A stretch of 64,000 bases of DNA from NCBI GenBank assembly GCA_013115135.1, contig JABANP010000140.1:1-64000 (forward strand), given 5' to 3'. The stretch comes from Perkinsus olseni. Taxonomy: Eukaryota; Perkinsozoa; Perkinsida; Perkinsidae. The number at the start of each line of letters is the position of its first letter. The stretch's first letter is position 1. Both the position numbers and the translations under genes were made by a program. Positions 19,728 to 32,070 of this stretch are shown here, one piece after another. The notes beneath the pieces were generated by a model that saw only the letters and a list, made by a program, of their open reading frames with translations, was not told where the DNA came from and ran no database searches.

Positions 19728-20142
19728 ATGCGCTTCATCGCTAGCATCCTGGCCATTGCTGCTGTTGCCGCCGAAGACACCTGCAGCAAGGGATGATCTC
19801 AGCCTGATGGGTGGCGACGTCTTCTCCGAGTTCGTTTGGTACTGCACCCAGACCGCCTTCATTCAGGACTCTTACATTTCGGAATGTCTCGAGACCGGCT
19901 GCAACATGACCAGGAGATGTGCTTCTTGCTTCGACGACTACGGGAGGTGTGCCCGGGGCTGTCTCAATGAGTGCTTCGTGACCCCTTCTGGTGACTCATG
20001 TGCTACTTGTATGACCAAGTTGGGCTGCACCGAAGCGCTATACACATGCACCGGTTTGACCGAGCCCTTGCCCTCTCCCACCAAGCTATCTCCTGTATGC
20101 TCTGCCACAGGACCTAGCCTACTCCGCAGAACTCCTGCGTGA
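19728..20142 (+). pseudogene. Third cysteine-rich secreted paralogue, frame broken
   Basis: The ATG at 19728 opens a signal peptide (MRFIASILAIAAVAAEDTCS) matching the start of the 13812-14192 protein. The frame then hits TGA after 22 codons. One base on, at the GGG run 19790-19792, the family sequence continues to 20142 with CASCFDDYGRCARGC and DSCATCMTKLGC motifs and about 14 cysteines, though its C-terminal tail is longer. So a single extra G separates signal peptide from mature protein. It is inverted relative to the two other copies. Either a pseudogene or a correct gene with a one-base assembly error; conservation after the break favours the latter. Confidence 0.75.
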
Positions 20143-21608
20143 GAGACTAGCTGACGCCACGTCCTGCTGGCCCTGCGACCACAGCATCTCCGCAGCACAT
20201 TTCTTTTCTATCGAATTCGGTCTCTCTCTTCTGTGGTCGTTTACTCTTGCATAAGCTTCTAGCTAATGCCATACTCGGCCGTTGAAGGCAGGCAGCCTCA
20301 GACTGCCTGCCTACAGACTTTTTCATTCAAACTTTTTCTCGGAGGTCAAACACATTTTGTACTCCTTAGGTGCTCCTGCTCTGCCCATCGTCATTGCCAA
20401 TAACTTATTGCCCTATGTGATAAGAGATATAAATATGATGATAGTTGCCTTCGAGCCCTCTGTCTCACCTGTTGCGTTGTTTAACAGTAGGATCCTCAGA
20501 TCAGCAGCTTCCCGTGAGGCTCTAGCTGAGGACTGGTTTACCTTGGTTCGGCTCAGTTATAAAGGTTCTGCAAGTCTGGCAAGAAAGCTAGCCTGGAGGC
20601 CAATATTGAATGAACATCTTCTCCTTGTTACGGGTAGAATCCCAACAACCTGCGCAAAACGTGGCAGCAACAGTTGCAGTCTAGGATCATGGGCAGGTCC
20701 GATGAGATTCTGAGACACGACAGTAAAAGAGGTGCCATGCTGCTGAGCAAGACTCTGGATAGCACCTGGCGACTGGCCTTGCATGCCAAGCTTAGTGGCT
20801 GGACAAACCTTCAGCGGCGTACCCGTTATAATCCCACGGGGAGAATCTGCTGTTTTGTTTTCCGCTACATCCCGTTGGGCTACGCTGTCCAGTGTCAACT
20901 CCAGTGCCTCCAGAGTGGCAATCACTCATTCATCAGTGCTGAGCCATGTTACCTTCTGACCCATTATCACTAGACACTGGGAGAGACGGCGCGTCTAGTG
21001 GTAATGCCCAGTGTCCCGGCGTCTCAGACACCGGTTTCAATAACACTCATATTGATTCCACCGTCCCCAATGTTGCTCCAGATGTTGCAGGGAAGAGAGG
21101 CCACCGTTTGTATCACAGAGCTTGCCACGTTACCGATGCCATTGTCGCCAACTCGGTATGTGGGCCTTCCGGAACCCGAAACGGCCATTTTGTTTGAAAG
21201 CTCACGAGAAGGCCACCACCGAGAAGTCCACATTGGGTTTTGTAGGCTGGGCCTTCTCCTACGAGCTGTGAATCTAGGGTAATTTGTACTACGAACATTT
21301 ACGTATCCGAGCTCTCTTTCTGGCATCTTCCAGCGTTGGGGCGAAGCTCGAGCTATCCCGCCATCCCGGAGCCCTCTGACAACACAAAGACGGCCAGAAA
21401 ATGAAGATGAGCGAATAATGCCGAAGAAATATGTTGATCGATATATTATAATGCGCCACAAGGCAGGCATAGCGACGAAGACAAAGCGCAAAACTCAATG
21501 ATAATGGCACCAAGCCTCGACGGAGCGATGCGATGCCAGCATAGCACCGCACTAGTGAGCATTGAGCACACGAGTAAGAAAGAGAGACGACCATGAGAGG
21601 AGGCATGC
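20143..21608. other. Intergenic with remnant of the coiled-coil block
   Basis: Around 20636-20700 the motif AATCCCAACAA.TGCGCAAAACG matches 10589-10612 and 15950-15970 in the coiled-coil blocks. A minus-strand frame at 20925-20557 has some resemblance in position and composition to the matching coiled-coil exon. A further minus-strand frame (21491-21024) is of unknown status. I regard this as decayed relatives of the tandem block rather than a confident gene. Confidence 0.4.
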
Positions 21609-23924
21609 TCATACACCGGGTGATCCAGTAGAGCTCGCGGAGGCGTCGCACTGTGTAACATCGACGGAGCTCGCGTGATCACAGTCTGTCAAAGCGAGGA
21701 AAAGGTCTTTTCGAGACACTAGTCCGACAACCCTGTCCGAATCCTCCCCAGAGGTTACTAGTAAATGTCTCAGGCCTAGCTGCCTGAACAGGTTGTAACC
21801 CTTGTCGAGAGGGAAGGATTCTGGTACTGTGAGAGGGCATCGATTTGCGAGCTCCACGACCCCCAAAGTCTCATGCGGCGACACCGGACCGTTCCGCCAC
21901 AAGTAGTCGACTATCGCACTTCTCGATACCAAACCTCGGAGCCTGCCTTGCTCCTCCACAAGGAAAGCACAATGCATGTAGTTTGTCAACACGTCATGAA
22001 TTCTGCCGAATGTTTCTACCGGGCTGAAGCCCACAAGAGGAGCGTGTGACATTCTGTATGTTATGGACCTCCCTCTCATCGCATACTCATGATGAGCATC
22101 AAGCTCTTCCAAGTAGGGGACCTGTCGAATTTCCAGCACCAGATCGTAGGCGCCTTTAGTGAACAAATCTGCAACTTGCTTTGCTACGATCACAGTGATC
22201 ATGATGTAGGGAAGCTGTGGCAGATCCCCAGTGATCTCAACAACGATAGCAGTGAGACTTATGGTCATCCTCGAGAACCCTGCCAGCATCCCAGCGGCAC
22301 CAACGACAGCATAGGAGCTCACGGACCCCCCTATTGGGTGCATCCAGATACCGATCAGTCGACCAATGCAAGCACCGATCATGATATTAGGAATAAACAG
22401 GCCCATAGGGATCGCCAAACCGTAGGTTAACAGAGTAAGAACAAAGATGACAACAGCTGCTAGAATCAGCACACCAGCTGAGTACTCGCTCGCCCCCATG
22501 TACGGGGAGAAGAGGAAGCGGATAGCATCATCGCGAGACGACACCAGAAGGGCTGCCAAAGGATTCACGCTTCCACCGTTCTGTCCCCTCATCACACATC
22601 GCACCAGCAATGCCTTCGTCAGTGACGATAGCGTCGGGCCTCGCGGCTTTGCAGTCGTTGAAGAATGCCCAAGACAGGCCAAAGGAGAGAAAAATGGTCA
22701 TGACTATGACGATGATGACCTCCACCACTCGCCAGGCTCTCCGGCGGTCCTGGCCCATCGAGAAGAGGTGGAACCACGCTCGGCGCCTCGACTGTATGAA
22801 CTTTACACCGGCACAGAACAGGGCTCCCAGAAGGCCAAAAAATATACCGATCAGAGCGCAGACGAAGATCTCCCATACCCGGAAGCTTCGCTCCCCTGGC
22901 GGGGCCTCCAAGTACGCTCGTACTGTATAACAATCGAAGGGGTCGGGGCAGTTCACTAAAGCTGATAAATGTTTAGCCGTGAAGCTGGCGATGATACAAC
23001 CGAAGAAAGCACGCCAAGTAGTTTCGGCGCGCCAGTACGTCGACGCCTCCTCAAGAGAAAACAGGATACCACCAAGCGGAGCTTGGAACGCTGCCGCCAC
23101 TCCCATCGCGGTGCCGATGGAAATGAACTCGTACTTGATTCTGTGACTCGAGAAGGGCAGCATAGCTCTTAGCTGGAAAAAATTTCTGACGTGCATCTGT
23201 GCTACGGCAGCGCCGACTATCGCTCCAAGATGAGCCATCGGGCCCTCGCTACCTGACCAAGACAAGAAAGACATAAAATCATCGAAAAAACCAATCCCGC
23301 TTTACCTGCATAAAAGCCGACTCCGACCACCACAATCTGTCCCAAAACCCTCAGCGCGCACGCCCTGAACTTCAGTAGCCTCGGTAGAATAACACCGTTC
23401 AAGTAAGACTTCACATCGGGAATGCCGCTTCCACCGGCGAGAGGCTCAACGTAGGCCACTAGCGCTCCGATAAGAGCTGCAAGGCTGACGCCAATCAGAA
23501 GCCATATGAGGAGAGCTAGGCCCAGACCACTCGTGGTCGAGTTTATGGCAACGATCATGGCCATAAGGCGGCCCTGATACAACCAGTAGGATCCCATGAG
23601 AATGGCAGCTCTGAGCAACCCCACAAGGAGGCCTGCCAGGATGACCAACAACCAGCCTACCAACACAGTGGCGCGTGGACGGTAGTGGGCCGGGTCTGAC
23701 TTGTCCAGGCTCCAGGTGGGGCCGACTAGCAGGGTTTCGCGGTGCTTCGAGGGTTGATCAACAAAGTAGTCGAAGCTCTCAAACGGAGGCGGCTTAGGAC
23801 AACAGAAATCCGCGGCTGTCAACAGCGCCTCTCTTGTAGCATCTCCATCCTCCTCACCACTATCCTCATGCGGAGGAGGGATCTCCGAAGCAAGGGAGGA
23901 GGTGTTTGGTATTGAAGGACGCAT
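21609..23924 (-). CDS. CLC-type chloride/proton exchanger, gene 1
   Basis: Minus strand, ATG at 23922-23924, two exons split by a 53-nt intron at 23253-23305. The acidic N-terminus has a YFVDQP region, followed by membrane helices. Signature motifs are present: GGSGIPD (Ser, as in chloride-selective members), GSEGPMAH spanning the intron (gating Glu present), LEEAST (both Glu present, the second being the proton Glu of exchangers) and GLFIPN. Two CBS domains follow in the C-terminal cytosolic part. The layout resembles animal CLC-6/CLC-7 endolysosomal exchangers. The frame is broken by one extra base in the CCCC run at 22585-22588 (GGGG in the gene), where AMCDEG continues into GGSVNPLAAL. 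Its paralogue is the next gene at 24447-26826. Confidence 0.88.
22585..22588. other. Homopolymer frameshift in CLC gene 1
   Basis: Four C on the plus strand. With three, CDEG would read directly into the sequence aligned with CDEGVNMGYYNPF of CLC gene 2. No splice sites fit. Confidence 0.75.
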
Positions 23925-24446
23925 AGGTAAAAACGAGTTGAAAAAAGTACTTCATACGGACTGTCCGTCAGTGACAATACCACACCAATCGCTAGCTGAG
24001 ATACAACTCAACAGGGGGATCAATGCATACTATAAGTGTTATAGAACTCCATCACGATCTCACGTGATGGGGAGAAACAAAGGACGCTACCAACGACTTC
24101 GGAACCGTTATCGTCAACAGTGTCCTCTTTCACAGAGTACCAATAGCAACAACAGAAAGAAATAGGAGGAACGCGAGCACGGGGGCCAATCACACGAGAT
24201 AGCCAGCCGCCACTCGCGCGGACAAGTGTCTTCGCCCTTTTCTGCGGAGGGGGCCGAAGGAGGCTCGCCACCTGGATAACAGTGATGACCAAAACGAAGC
24301 TGAACGACGACGATGAAAGTCGAAGACTAAAGCGCAATTGCAAGGGAAAGGCGACGCCGTCGTCGCTGTCGTGCGTTGCGCGAGCCAAAGTGGCGGGAAT
24401 AAACGTTAAGCGCTATTGCTAGTGCAGAGTGTGGTGCCGAGGACGG
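23925..24446. other. Intergenic between the two CLC genes
   Basis: It should contain the promoter of CLC gene 1 and the 3' end of CLC gene 2. A run of purine-rich and short AT-rich stretches is seen, with no gene, RNA or repeat recognised. Confidence 0.5.
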
Positions 24447-26826
24447 TCACAGGACGTCTTCAAGGGTACTCGGACTCGAGGCTGCAGAGGTGGAAGAATG
24501 ACAGTAGGCCTCCTTTCCTCCCTTGGAGTCCTTGTACTCATCAGCTGCATCTTCCATGGCCGCGATGATGTCCTTCCGAGTGATCATACCAACAACATGG
24601 TTAGCGTCGTCCTTCTCCACGACAAGCATGTGTCGGAGAGCCAGGTTGCGGAAGATGGTATACCCCTTCTCCAATGGTGTTAACTCGGACACGATGGTCG
24701 GAGTACGATTACAAAGGTCCAATAAATTCAACCGACAAGAGGCAGGGACAAGACCACCCTTCGATTTGACCCAGTCGACAATCTCCGACCGCAGCACGAG
24801 GCCGATCAACTTATGGTTCTCATCCTCAATAGTGAAGGCATTGTGCGTGCAGCTCGACAGGACCTCTTGGATCCTTCCCAGAGTCTCTACTTCGCCGAAA
24901 CCCGACAATGGTGCGGGGGACATCCGATAGGTGATATCCTTGCCCATCATGTTGCGCTTGTCATAAATACTGAGCTCCTCGATGTACGGGTATTCTCGGA
25001 GTTCAGATACTATGTCGTACGCCCCCTTGTTGAACATATCAGCGACTTGCTTCGACACCACCACAGTGACCATCACCGCAGGGAGCAGCCGCAGATCTCC
25101 AACCAGTTCGATGACGATGACTGTGAGACTAATGGTCATTCGGGTGAAGCCGGCCATCATACCCGCGGCCCCCATCACAGCGTACACGCCCGGAGAGGAG
25201 GCCCAGTCGCCGACCCAGAGACCAAACAATCGACCAAAGCACGCACCCAGCATGATGTTGGGGACGAAAAGGCCAGCAGGGATGGCGACGCCGTAGGTAA
25301 GTAGAGTGAGGAAGAATATAATGAAGCCAGCGGCTGCCAGTTGACCCTGCGGAAACTCAGAGTCTCCAAGGCGAGGCGAGAAGAGCCACTTCACCGATGT
25401 GTCTCTATCAGTAAGGAGCATCGCCGCGAAGGGGTTGTAGTACCCCATGTTGACGCCTTCGTCGCACATAGCTGCCTGAATACCGTCATTTGGGATGTAA
25501 TCTTGCCCGTCGAGAGGCTTGCACGCGCCCATCTCGGACCAGGACACCCCGTAGGCGAGCAGGATGGTGATGACCATCACTAGGCCGGCTTCGATAACCT
25601 GTCCAAAACGACGACGATCCTTCCCGTTCGAGTACAGATGGAAGAAGACCCGTCTGTAGTACTGAAAGTAGCGCACGCCCTGACAGAAGAGAGCCCCCAT
25701 CAGCCCGAAGAAGATGCCCAGGAGGATGAAGCAGGCGAACTCCCAGACGTGGAAGTAGCTGTCGTCGGCGTCCGGGAACTGCATACCACCAGCGAGGTTG
25801 ACGCACGAGCCTTCCACTTTACATTGGAAGTACTGGGACGTCAACCGCGTCATGTAACTAGCAATGATGCACCCTATGAAGCATCTCCAGTACAACTCGC
25901 GGTTCCAGTATGTCGATGCTTCCTCCAGTGTGAAGAGCATACCGCCAATAGGAGCCTCGAAGGCCGTGGCCACACCCATGCCAGCGCCCATCGACACGAA
26001 TTCGTCCTTCACTTTCTGCGTCGAGAATGGCAGCAACGCTTTTAGGTAAAATTTATTTCTCGCGTGCATTTGCGCGACGGCAGCACCCACAATTGCACCA
26101 AGATGGGCCATGGGACCCTCACTACCTGATGAAAACAGCGATACCAAAAATCGCAGGAAACAATTCGACCGTACCTGCGTAGTGTCCTGTGCCGACCACT
26201 ACGATCTGTCCTAGAATACGCCAGACGATGCCCCAGAATCTCATCAGTTTTGGTACCATGACTCCATTGAGGTAGGCCTTTACATCGGGGATGCCACTAC
26301 CGCCCGCCAGAGGGGACATGTAGGAGACACCAAACGCGATAAAGCATATCAACGGCACGCCGATGGCTATCCAGATGAGCATGGCGCAACCGGGGTTGTC
26401 CGATTTCAACCAGTGGATCATAGCCTCCGTCTTACCCACCAGTAGCCAGTGCGAACCGATTAGAATAACGCCACGACATATCCCTATGACGGCTCCCTCA
26501 ATGAGAGTTAGAATCCACTTAGTCCACTGAGCGACGAATGGGCTGTACGAGGAGGGCTTTTGGGGGTCCAGATGACCACTCGGCCCTACTGGGATGGAGC
26601 CCTCGTGTATGGTAGGATGGTCCCAGAAGAAATCATGACTCTCAAGCCCCTTAACACCTTCCTGGAACTGGCTGGTCTTCAGGAGGACTCCCATGTCCTC
26701 GTCCGAGCTGCTATCACCGCCCTTGGACGGCGCTCCTTCGCTCGAGTGGGTGTCCGAGGCAGAACAGGAACTCGTCTCCAGCTTAGAGATAGACGTTTTT
26801 ACTTTGGAATTAGGAGATGACGACAT
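24447..26826 (-). CDS. CLC-type chloride/proton exchanger, gene 2
   Basis: Minus strand, two exons (26826-26175 and 26125-24447) joined across a 49-nt intron at 26126-26174, the same codon position as in gene 1. I prefer the ATG at 26824-26826 (MSSSPNSKV) because the frame upstream reaches only a doubtful start. Motifs: GGSGIPDVKAYLNGV, GSEGPMAHLGA across the intron, LEEASTYW, GLFVPNIMLGACFGR, then two CBS domains (about residues 590-650 and 680-740). It is intact throughout, so probably functional. Expected role: coupled Cl-/H+ exchange in an internal acidic compartment, by analogy with CLC-7, whose animal form exchanges 2 Cl- for 1 H+. It is a tandem paralogue of gene 1; the Ser-rich N-terminus differs. 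Confidence 0.93.
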
Positions 26827-27345
26827 ATATAAGTAAACCCAATTAAGGGTCACCCCAATATACAATACAGAACGAGAAACTGAAGAGGTATCAGATGGAT
26901 GGTCCCGCGGTCCAACCAGAGGCGAGGCAGGCGCGAGAACTCCAAACGAAGGCTTGCAACTCAACTCAGATTCTACGGCATCGGCTCACACGAGTCGCAA
27001 GCGTGCATCGCTCCGCCGGGAAAAAAGAGCGCGCGCCCTAGAGCGCGTTTCCGACTTGGGCGATTATGGATTTTCAACGATATGTTAGCTACTTCAAAGC
27101 CTCGCGAGCCTTTCACGAAACGCTTCACTTGTGATCCGTACAATCTACCATGTCAGACGTGTATAATTCCGTTTCCACTCAAAAAAAAGGCCTCGCGAGC
27201 ACACCGCTGTGGAATAGAACATTACACTACAAACCATGTGGAACAGCGTTGACCCAGTTGGTCAACTACCCCGTCTAGCCCCCCGGAGAGATTAGACGAA
27301 AAAGCAAATCTCCAGACGGCTTCAGCCTAGTTGCCGCCCCCTTGG
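26827..27345. other. Divergent intergenic region
   Basis: It separates the minus-strand CLC gene 2 from the plus-strand creatine-kinase-like gene 1, so both promoters should lie here. It includes a CG-rich run (AGAGCGCGCGCCCTAGAGCG near 27025) and a near-repeat pair GCCTCGCGAGC (27101, 27190). No gene seen. Confidence 0.5.
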
Positions 27346-29036
27346 ATGTCTGCAGCATCAGCTGCTGCTCCTCAATACCCATCCGTTCTGCGGCCAGCCT
27401 CTGCCCCTGCACCGGGGATCAATCGGCTTGCCTTGGCTCTAGCCGGCACCAGTAAGGCGCCCCCATCCCCATCCTGTGATGCAACTAGTGGTCAGGCACC
27501 GGGCTGCTGATCTACGTAGTCCTCAGCCCTAAGCGATACCCTCCCCATTATTTCGACAAGCAATTTATTACCGTTGACGAATGGATCCAGCAGGGGGTCG
27601 GCAACTTCGAGTACTACTGTCCCGAGAAAGGCGCAACCTTCCCACCGTATAAGGTGAGCTCAGCGGCCTTGCGACAGCCTCTATGATAATAGTCCTCTTC
27701 GATGAACTTATTCTGAAACTCGGAAGCGATTCTGAGCGCCAAAATTGCTTCAGTGAACGCCTCTGGTATCATCCTCAGTGGCTCGATCGTCTACCAGACC
27801 TGTCCCAGCACAACAACCACACCGCAGACGTCTTGCGCCGCAACCCAGGGCTGTACGATGACCTCAAACGACGTGCCACTGAGAATGGTGACGATGTGAT
27901 GACGTCTGGCCGGGAGGTCCGACTCTTCCGCAGGCATCAATCTTGGGAAGTGCATCAAGACGGGTATCGATAACATCTCTGCCCAAGTGGACGAGCAGGT
28001 CGGAGTAGTTGCTGGCGACGCCGAGAGCTACTCGACCTTCCGCGAGCTGTAGGGGATCCCTATCCTCACCAGCGGTACTGGGCTCGAGCAGGTTCGATGA
28101 GATCATCAATCGACTCCACGCCTACCCGAAAGACGGCAGCCAGCCACATGACTTTCACTCAGAGAAGTTGACAGATGCCCGGATAGATCCGTTGGAGAAG
28201 TGGGTCGCCATGCGGTCCCTGCTGTCGACGCTCTTCTGCAGGTACGTCCTTTCTTGCACCATCCGTGTCGTTCGCTCGTTGAAGGGTTTCAACTTACCGC
28301 CGAGTCTGTCTTTCGAAGATCGCAGGGAAGTCGAACGAGTTATTGCTGCGGCACTTGCTGGTCTAGATGGTGTCTCTAAGGGCACTTATTACCCTCTGCC
28401 AGGCAGCCTCAGCTACACAGACACAACGCTCAGCAAGAGTGAGGAGGCCCGCTTGAAGGAAGAGGGCATTCTGATGTCCGAGCCGGCCTCTACCATCGTC
28501 CTCTCCTCGGGTATCGGTCGACACTGGCCCGATGGCCGAGGGATATTCTCCAACGCCCAAAGGAATCTCTACGTCTGGGTCAACAACGGCGACCATATGG
28601 AGATTTTCGCGAAGGCTCGGGGAGACGATGTTAAGGGAAGCTTCGAGAGGCTCATGCGCATGGTCGGCGATTTGGAGAAGGGTCTGCGGGGACAGGAATG
28701 CAGCTTCGCTCATGATGATCATCTCGGATATGTATCAACTTGCCCTAGCAACCTCGGCACTGGGCTCAGGATCTCGCTGGAGATGAAACTGCCCAACCTC
28801 ATGGACCGGCCAGACTTCCGGGATATCCTCGGGAAGTTGGGGTTGCGAATGATGGTAACCGAGGCTAGCACTAATGTGTGCTCCATCGAGAACACCCGGA
28901 CAATGGGCGTGACTGAAGTTCAGTTGACGAATGACTTCATGCGGGCTCATGCACCAAACTGGTGGGGCTAGAGGCCAGGCTCGAGGAGGGTATTGATGTT
29001 GATGACGAAGTCAGAGCCATGTTTTCTGATGGATAA
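27346..29036 (+). CDS. Creatine-kinase-like phosphagen kinase 1, probable pseudoenzyme
   Basis: Six exons: 27346-27451, 27496-27653, 27779-27887, 27934-28048, 28092-28199 and 28242 to the end, with introns of 44, 125, 46, 43 and 42 nt. The N-terminus (Ala/Pro-rich, then GTSTGLLIYVVLSPKRYPP) looks like a mitochondrial presequence or membrane anchor. The N-domain has [17 protein letters not shown] and GDAESYSTF; the kinase domain has GRHWPDGRGIF and the [10 protein letters not shown] active-site segment with its Cys. The usual VNEEDHLR is VNNGDHME, so both acidic residues and the following Arg are lost, and the first Arg of SSRVRTGRS is Thr. The frame ends early at 28971. One missing G in the run at 28943-28945 would restore family-like sequence to the stop at 29034-29036. 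Paralogue: next gene. Confidence 0.85.
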
Positions 29037-29125
29037 GTGGTTAGCTCGAGTGTTTCTGTCCTCCACTTGGGGTTGTGTTCGGAAGTCTGTGCTGGGGGAT
29101 GCTCGTCACAGTCACTATAAAGTAG

Positions 29126-30804
29126 ATGGCATCAGCCAGGAATTTCCGTCGTGCATTCCAGCAGGCCAACGTGGTCACACCCTTGATGGGTGGGCTCAGT
29201 ATAGTCGCTGGTGAGTCCTTCTCTAGTGAGCGAGAGAGCTGACGCATCCCTCAGGTGTGGGGAGCGTTATGGAAGTTGACTCGGCCCGAGTATCCTCCTA
29301 GGAGCCTCGCCCCTGAATTGAAACCCCTGCCTGAGCGCATAAGGAAGGGCCTTGGCGACGACGAGTACTACTGTGAGGAGGTGGGGGCTACCTTCCCGGC
29401 AGATGAGGTCCGCCCCTTGGTTGTCGCTAGCTTGAAGTGTATTCCCCTCAGCCTCCTAGGAAGCTTCCCGATCTGTCCAAGCACGAGAGCCTTCTTGCTA
29501 GGGTTTTGAAGGAGAAGCCGTCCTTGTACAAGTACCTGCGGGATAAGGCCACGAGCAATGGTGGGCACGAACCGACTTGAATGCTACCCTACTTGCCGTC
29601 CTTGGAGGTGTTACCATTGCGAAGTGCATCAAGACCGGTATCGATAACCCCAGTGCAGCGGGTGGAGGGGAGGTCGGCGTCGTAGCGGGAGATGAGGAGA
29701 GCTACGAGACCTTCAAAGAGCTGTGAAGCAGCACTCTTCCTCGCCGAACATTCACTCCAATCCTCCTGATCAGGTTTGATATCATCATTGATCGCTGGCA
29801 CCGTGGCTACCCATCTCATGCTAAGCACACCAACGATCTAGACCACCATCGAATAGCAAGGACGCGTATCGACCCCACAGGAAAGTCGGTATCGGGAACC
29901 TCGTTTCCCTGCACACAGAATTCTTCGATCCAACAGTCCCGTCTCTCCTGGCCGGAGTATCTACAGTGGAGCCTATCACGCCTTCGTCAGATACGTCATC
30001 TCTTGCTCTGCCACCGCCGTGCGGTCCATCCGAGGGTTCAAGCTGCCACCCAGCATATCCTTCCAAGAACGACGAGAAGTGGAGAGGATGTCCAGCCGGG
30101 CTTTGGCGGACCTCCCGGCCGATCTCCATGGCCACTATCATCCTCTGGTCGGGAGTCGTAGCCAGAACGCCATCGAGGAGGATGCTGCCTCTGCTGTGAC
30201 CCACGGCCTGGGTGAGTTCACTTACCCACAGGCAGGACCCGTGCTGTCCTCCGGAATCGGTCGCCACTGGCCCGACGCACGAGGAGTATTTCGCACCGAG
30301 ACTGGGAACCTCAGCGTACGGGTTAATAATACCGATCACTTGGAGTTCATATCACGACGGATGGGGGACGATGTTAAGTCGTGCTTCGCCAAGCTTGCTG
30401 AAACCCTCCGGTCTTTCGAGACTTCCCTAGCGTCCCAGAATCGCGAGTTCATGCACAACGAACGTCTCGGATATCTCTCGACATGTCCCAGCAATCTCGG
30501 CACTGGCCTGCGCGTCTCCGTGGAGATGAGGATCCCCAACATGATCGGCCGGCCCGACTTCGAGCAGATCATCCGCAAGCTGGGGCTCAAGGTCAGAGCA
30601 GACCGTTGCACTGACGCGTTCCAGCACACTCGATTCATCGAGAATCTTGACGTCCTGGGCCGCAGTGAGGTTGAAATTGTCGACACCGTTGTTGAGGGTT
30701 GTGCTAAGTTGGTCGAGTTGGGAGAAGGTGCTGGAGAGAGGCCGAGACATCACGAGCGAGCTGCCCAGATGACTGCTACGTGGGGGTCATGGAAGATGAT
30801 ATAA
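29126..30804 (+). CDS. Creatine-kinase-like phosphagen kinase 2, probable pseudoenzyme
   Basis: Seven exons: 29126-29210, 29255-29407, 29452-29560, 29608-29722, 29774-29884 and 29991-30804, with a small uncertainty at the first junction, where frames disagree by one base. Introns are 44, 44, 47, 51 and 106 nt. The N-terminus [17 protein letters not shown] plus a hydrophobic GLSIVAG..GALW stretch looks like a mitochondrial presequence. Motifs: [61 protein letters not shown] is replaced by VNNTDHLE and SSRVRTGRS by SCSATAVRS, so two nucleotide-binding Arg and the catalytic Glu are missing. It is a tandem duplicate of gene 1, with intron positions shared. Catalysis is doubtful; a structural or regulatory role is possible. 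Confidence 0.85.
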
Positions 30805-32070
30805 GTGTTTCTGTCTTTTCTGTGTTTTTTGTTTTACATAGTCGGGATACTCAGTCACGTGCCTAGGGGATACCACGAGTTGTCGCAGTTCTCCTATCCC
30901 ATCGGCTTTCCACGCGACTTGCCGTTGTGAGAACTGGTCGAGCTGGCTAGAGACGATGCATCGCGGAGGCGACCAAAATCGGCGCGCAGTATAAGACAAG
31001 TTTCTGTTAGGCACTCCTGATATCACGCCAATGGGGACAGACGAATACTCTCTCACCGGTGACGCTGGATGACACGAGGCCCCATTGTTAGAGAACGGCG
31101 ACGAGAGACCACGCTGGGTCGGCGTTCCGCGGCTTGACACGTGCATGTGATGAGCTGACCATCAGGCTCCCCTGCATGTGTGTGAGATTGTAGTCCAACA
31201 TCGGTTCCGGCTTAGACTCTTGCCGATGTGCTCAGTTAGAGACTTTCTGTAGCATTGATATACAGTCCAATCAGACAGATTGTCCAGAAGCTCTCATCAG
31301 AGGTACACTCAACCAGAGAAACTTCCTTTCCTCCTGGCAGGATCCGCTTACACACCCGGGGGGCTGCGCCCCTGCATGTGTGAAATCTCATGCAGAAGTG
31401 ACGCCGTGACTGTGACGGTAAGAGACCATCAAGCCGTCACGGCCCGCACGAGCTTGGCTGGCGCAACGCATAGACTCAACGTGACCATGAAGAGGAGCGG
31501 CCTCGCTCAGCTCGTCGTCTGCTCAGCCACGGAAACCCGACCCAGAGCTATTGAGAACCAGAAAAATGCTTCCTTCGCTCAACTTAAGGTTGGAGGGGGA
31601 CGTTCGGCCTCGGGACAACAAGGAGACAACACGATCTGATTAGCTGAGGATTCTGATAATCTCAGATTTCACCATCCAAGTGATGATGCGGGCACGTTCA
31701 CAGTCCAACGCCGCAACCGGCTCTGCAAGACTCTCACTGATGTGCTCGTTTTACTGGGGCTTCTCGAAGGATTGTGTAAGCATGAATTCGGGATGACGCA
31801 AACTCCGCCCGGATCTGTCAGTTGGCACCGATCGAGAAGCTTTCTTCTCTCCTGGGATAGTCGATAGATACCGGTGTTCCGCGAAGATTAGAGTTATTCC
31901 TGGGCTCATGAAATTCATAATATGAATAGAGAGCTTTGATCGCTATTGATCAGTAGTGAGCAAGAGAATGTAAGGAGTGAGCGGTGAAGAATTACTGCTC
32001 ATGAACTGCGTGTAGGTTGACCTTGTCAGGGGTGACCCGAAACTTCACCCTCAGCTCGGAAAACTTCCCA
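30805..32070. other. Intergenic, no gene seen
   Basis: It contains a near-repeat CCCCTGCATGTGTG at about 31167 and 31370 in otherwise unrelated sequence. A Thr/Ser/Arg-rich plus-strand frame (31280-31639) has no recognisable domain. The right end should hold the promoter of the secreted-protein gene at 32071. Confidence 0.5.

Noticed and set aside
22447..22959. Plus-strand frames over the CLC genes (also 24813-25304)
   Set aside because: Antisense shadows of CLC coding sequence with no domain of their own.
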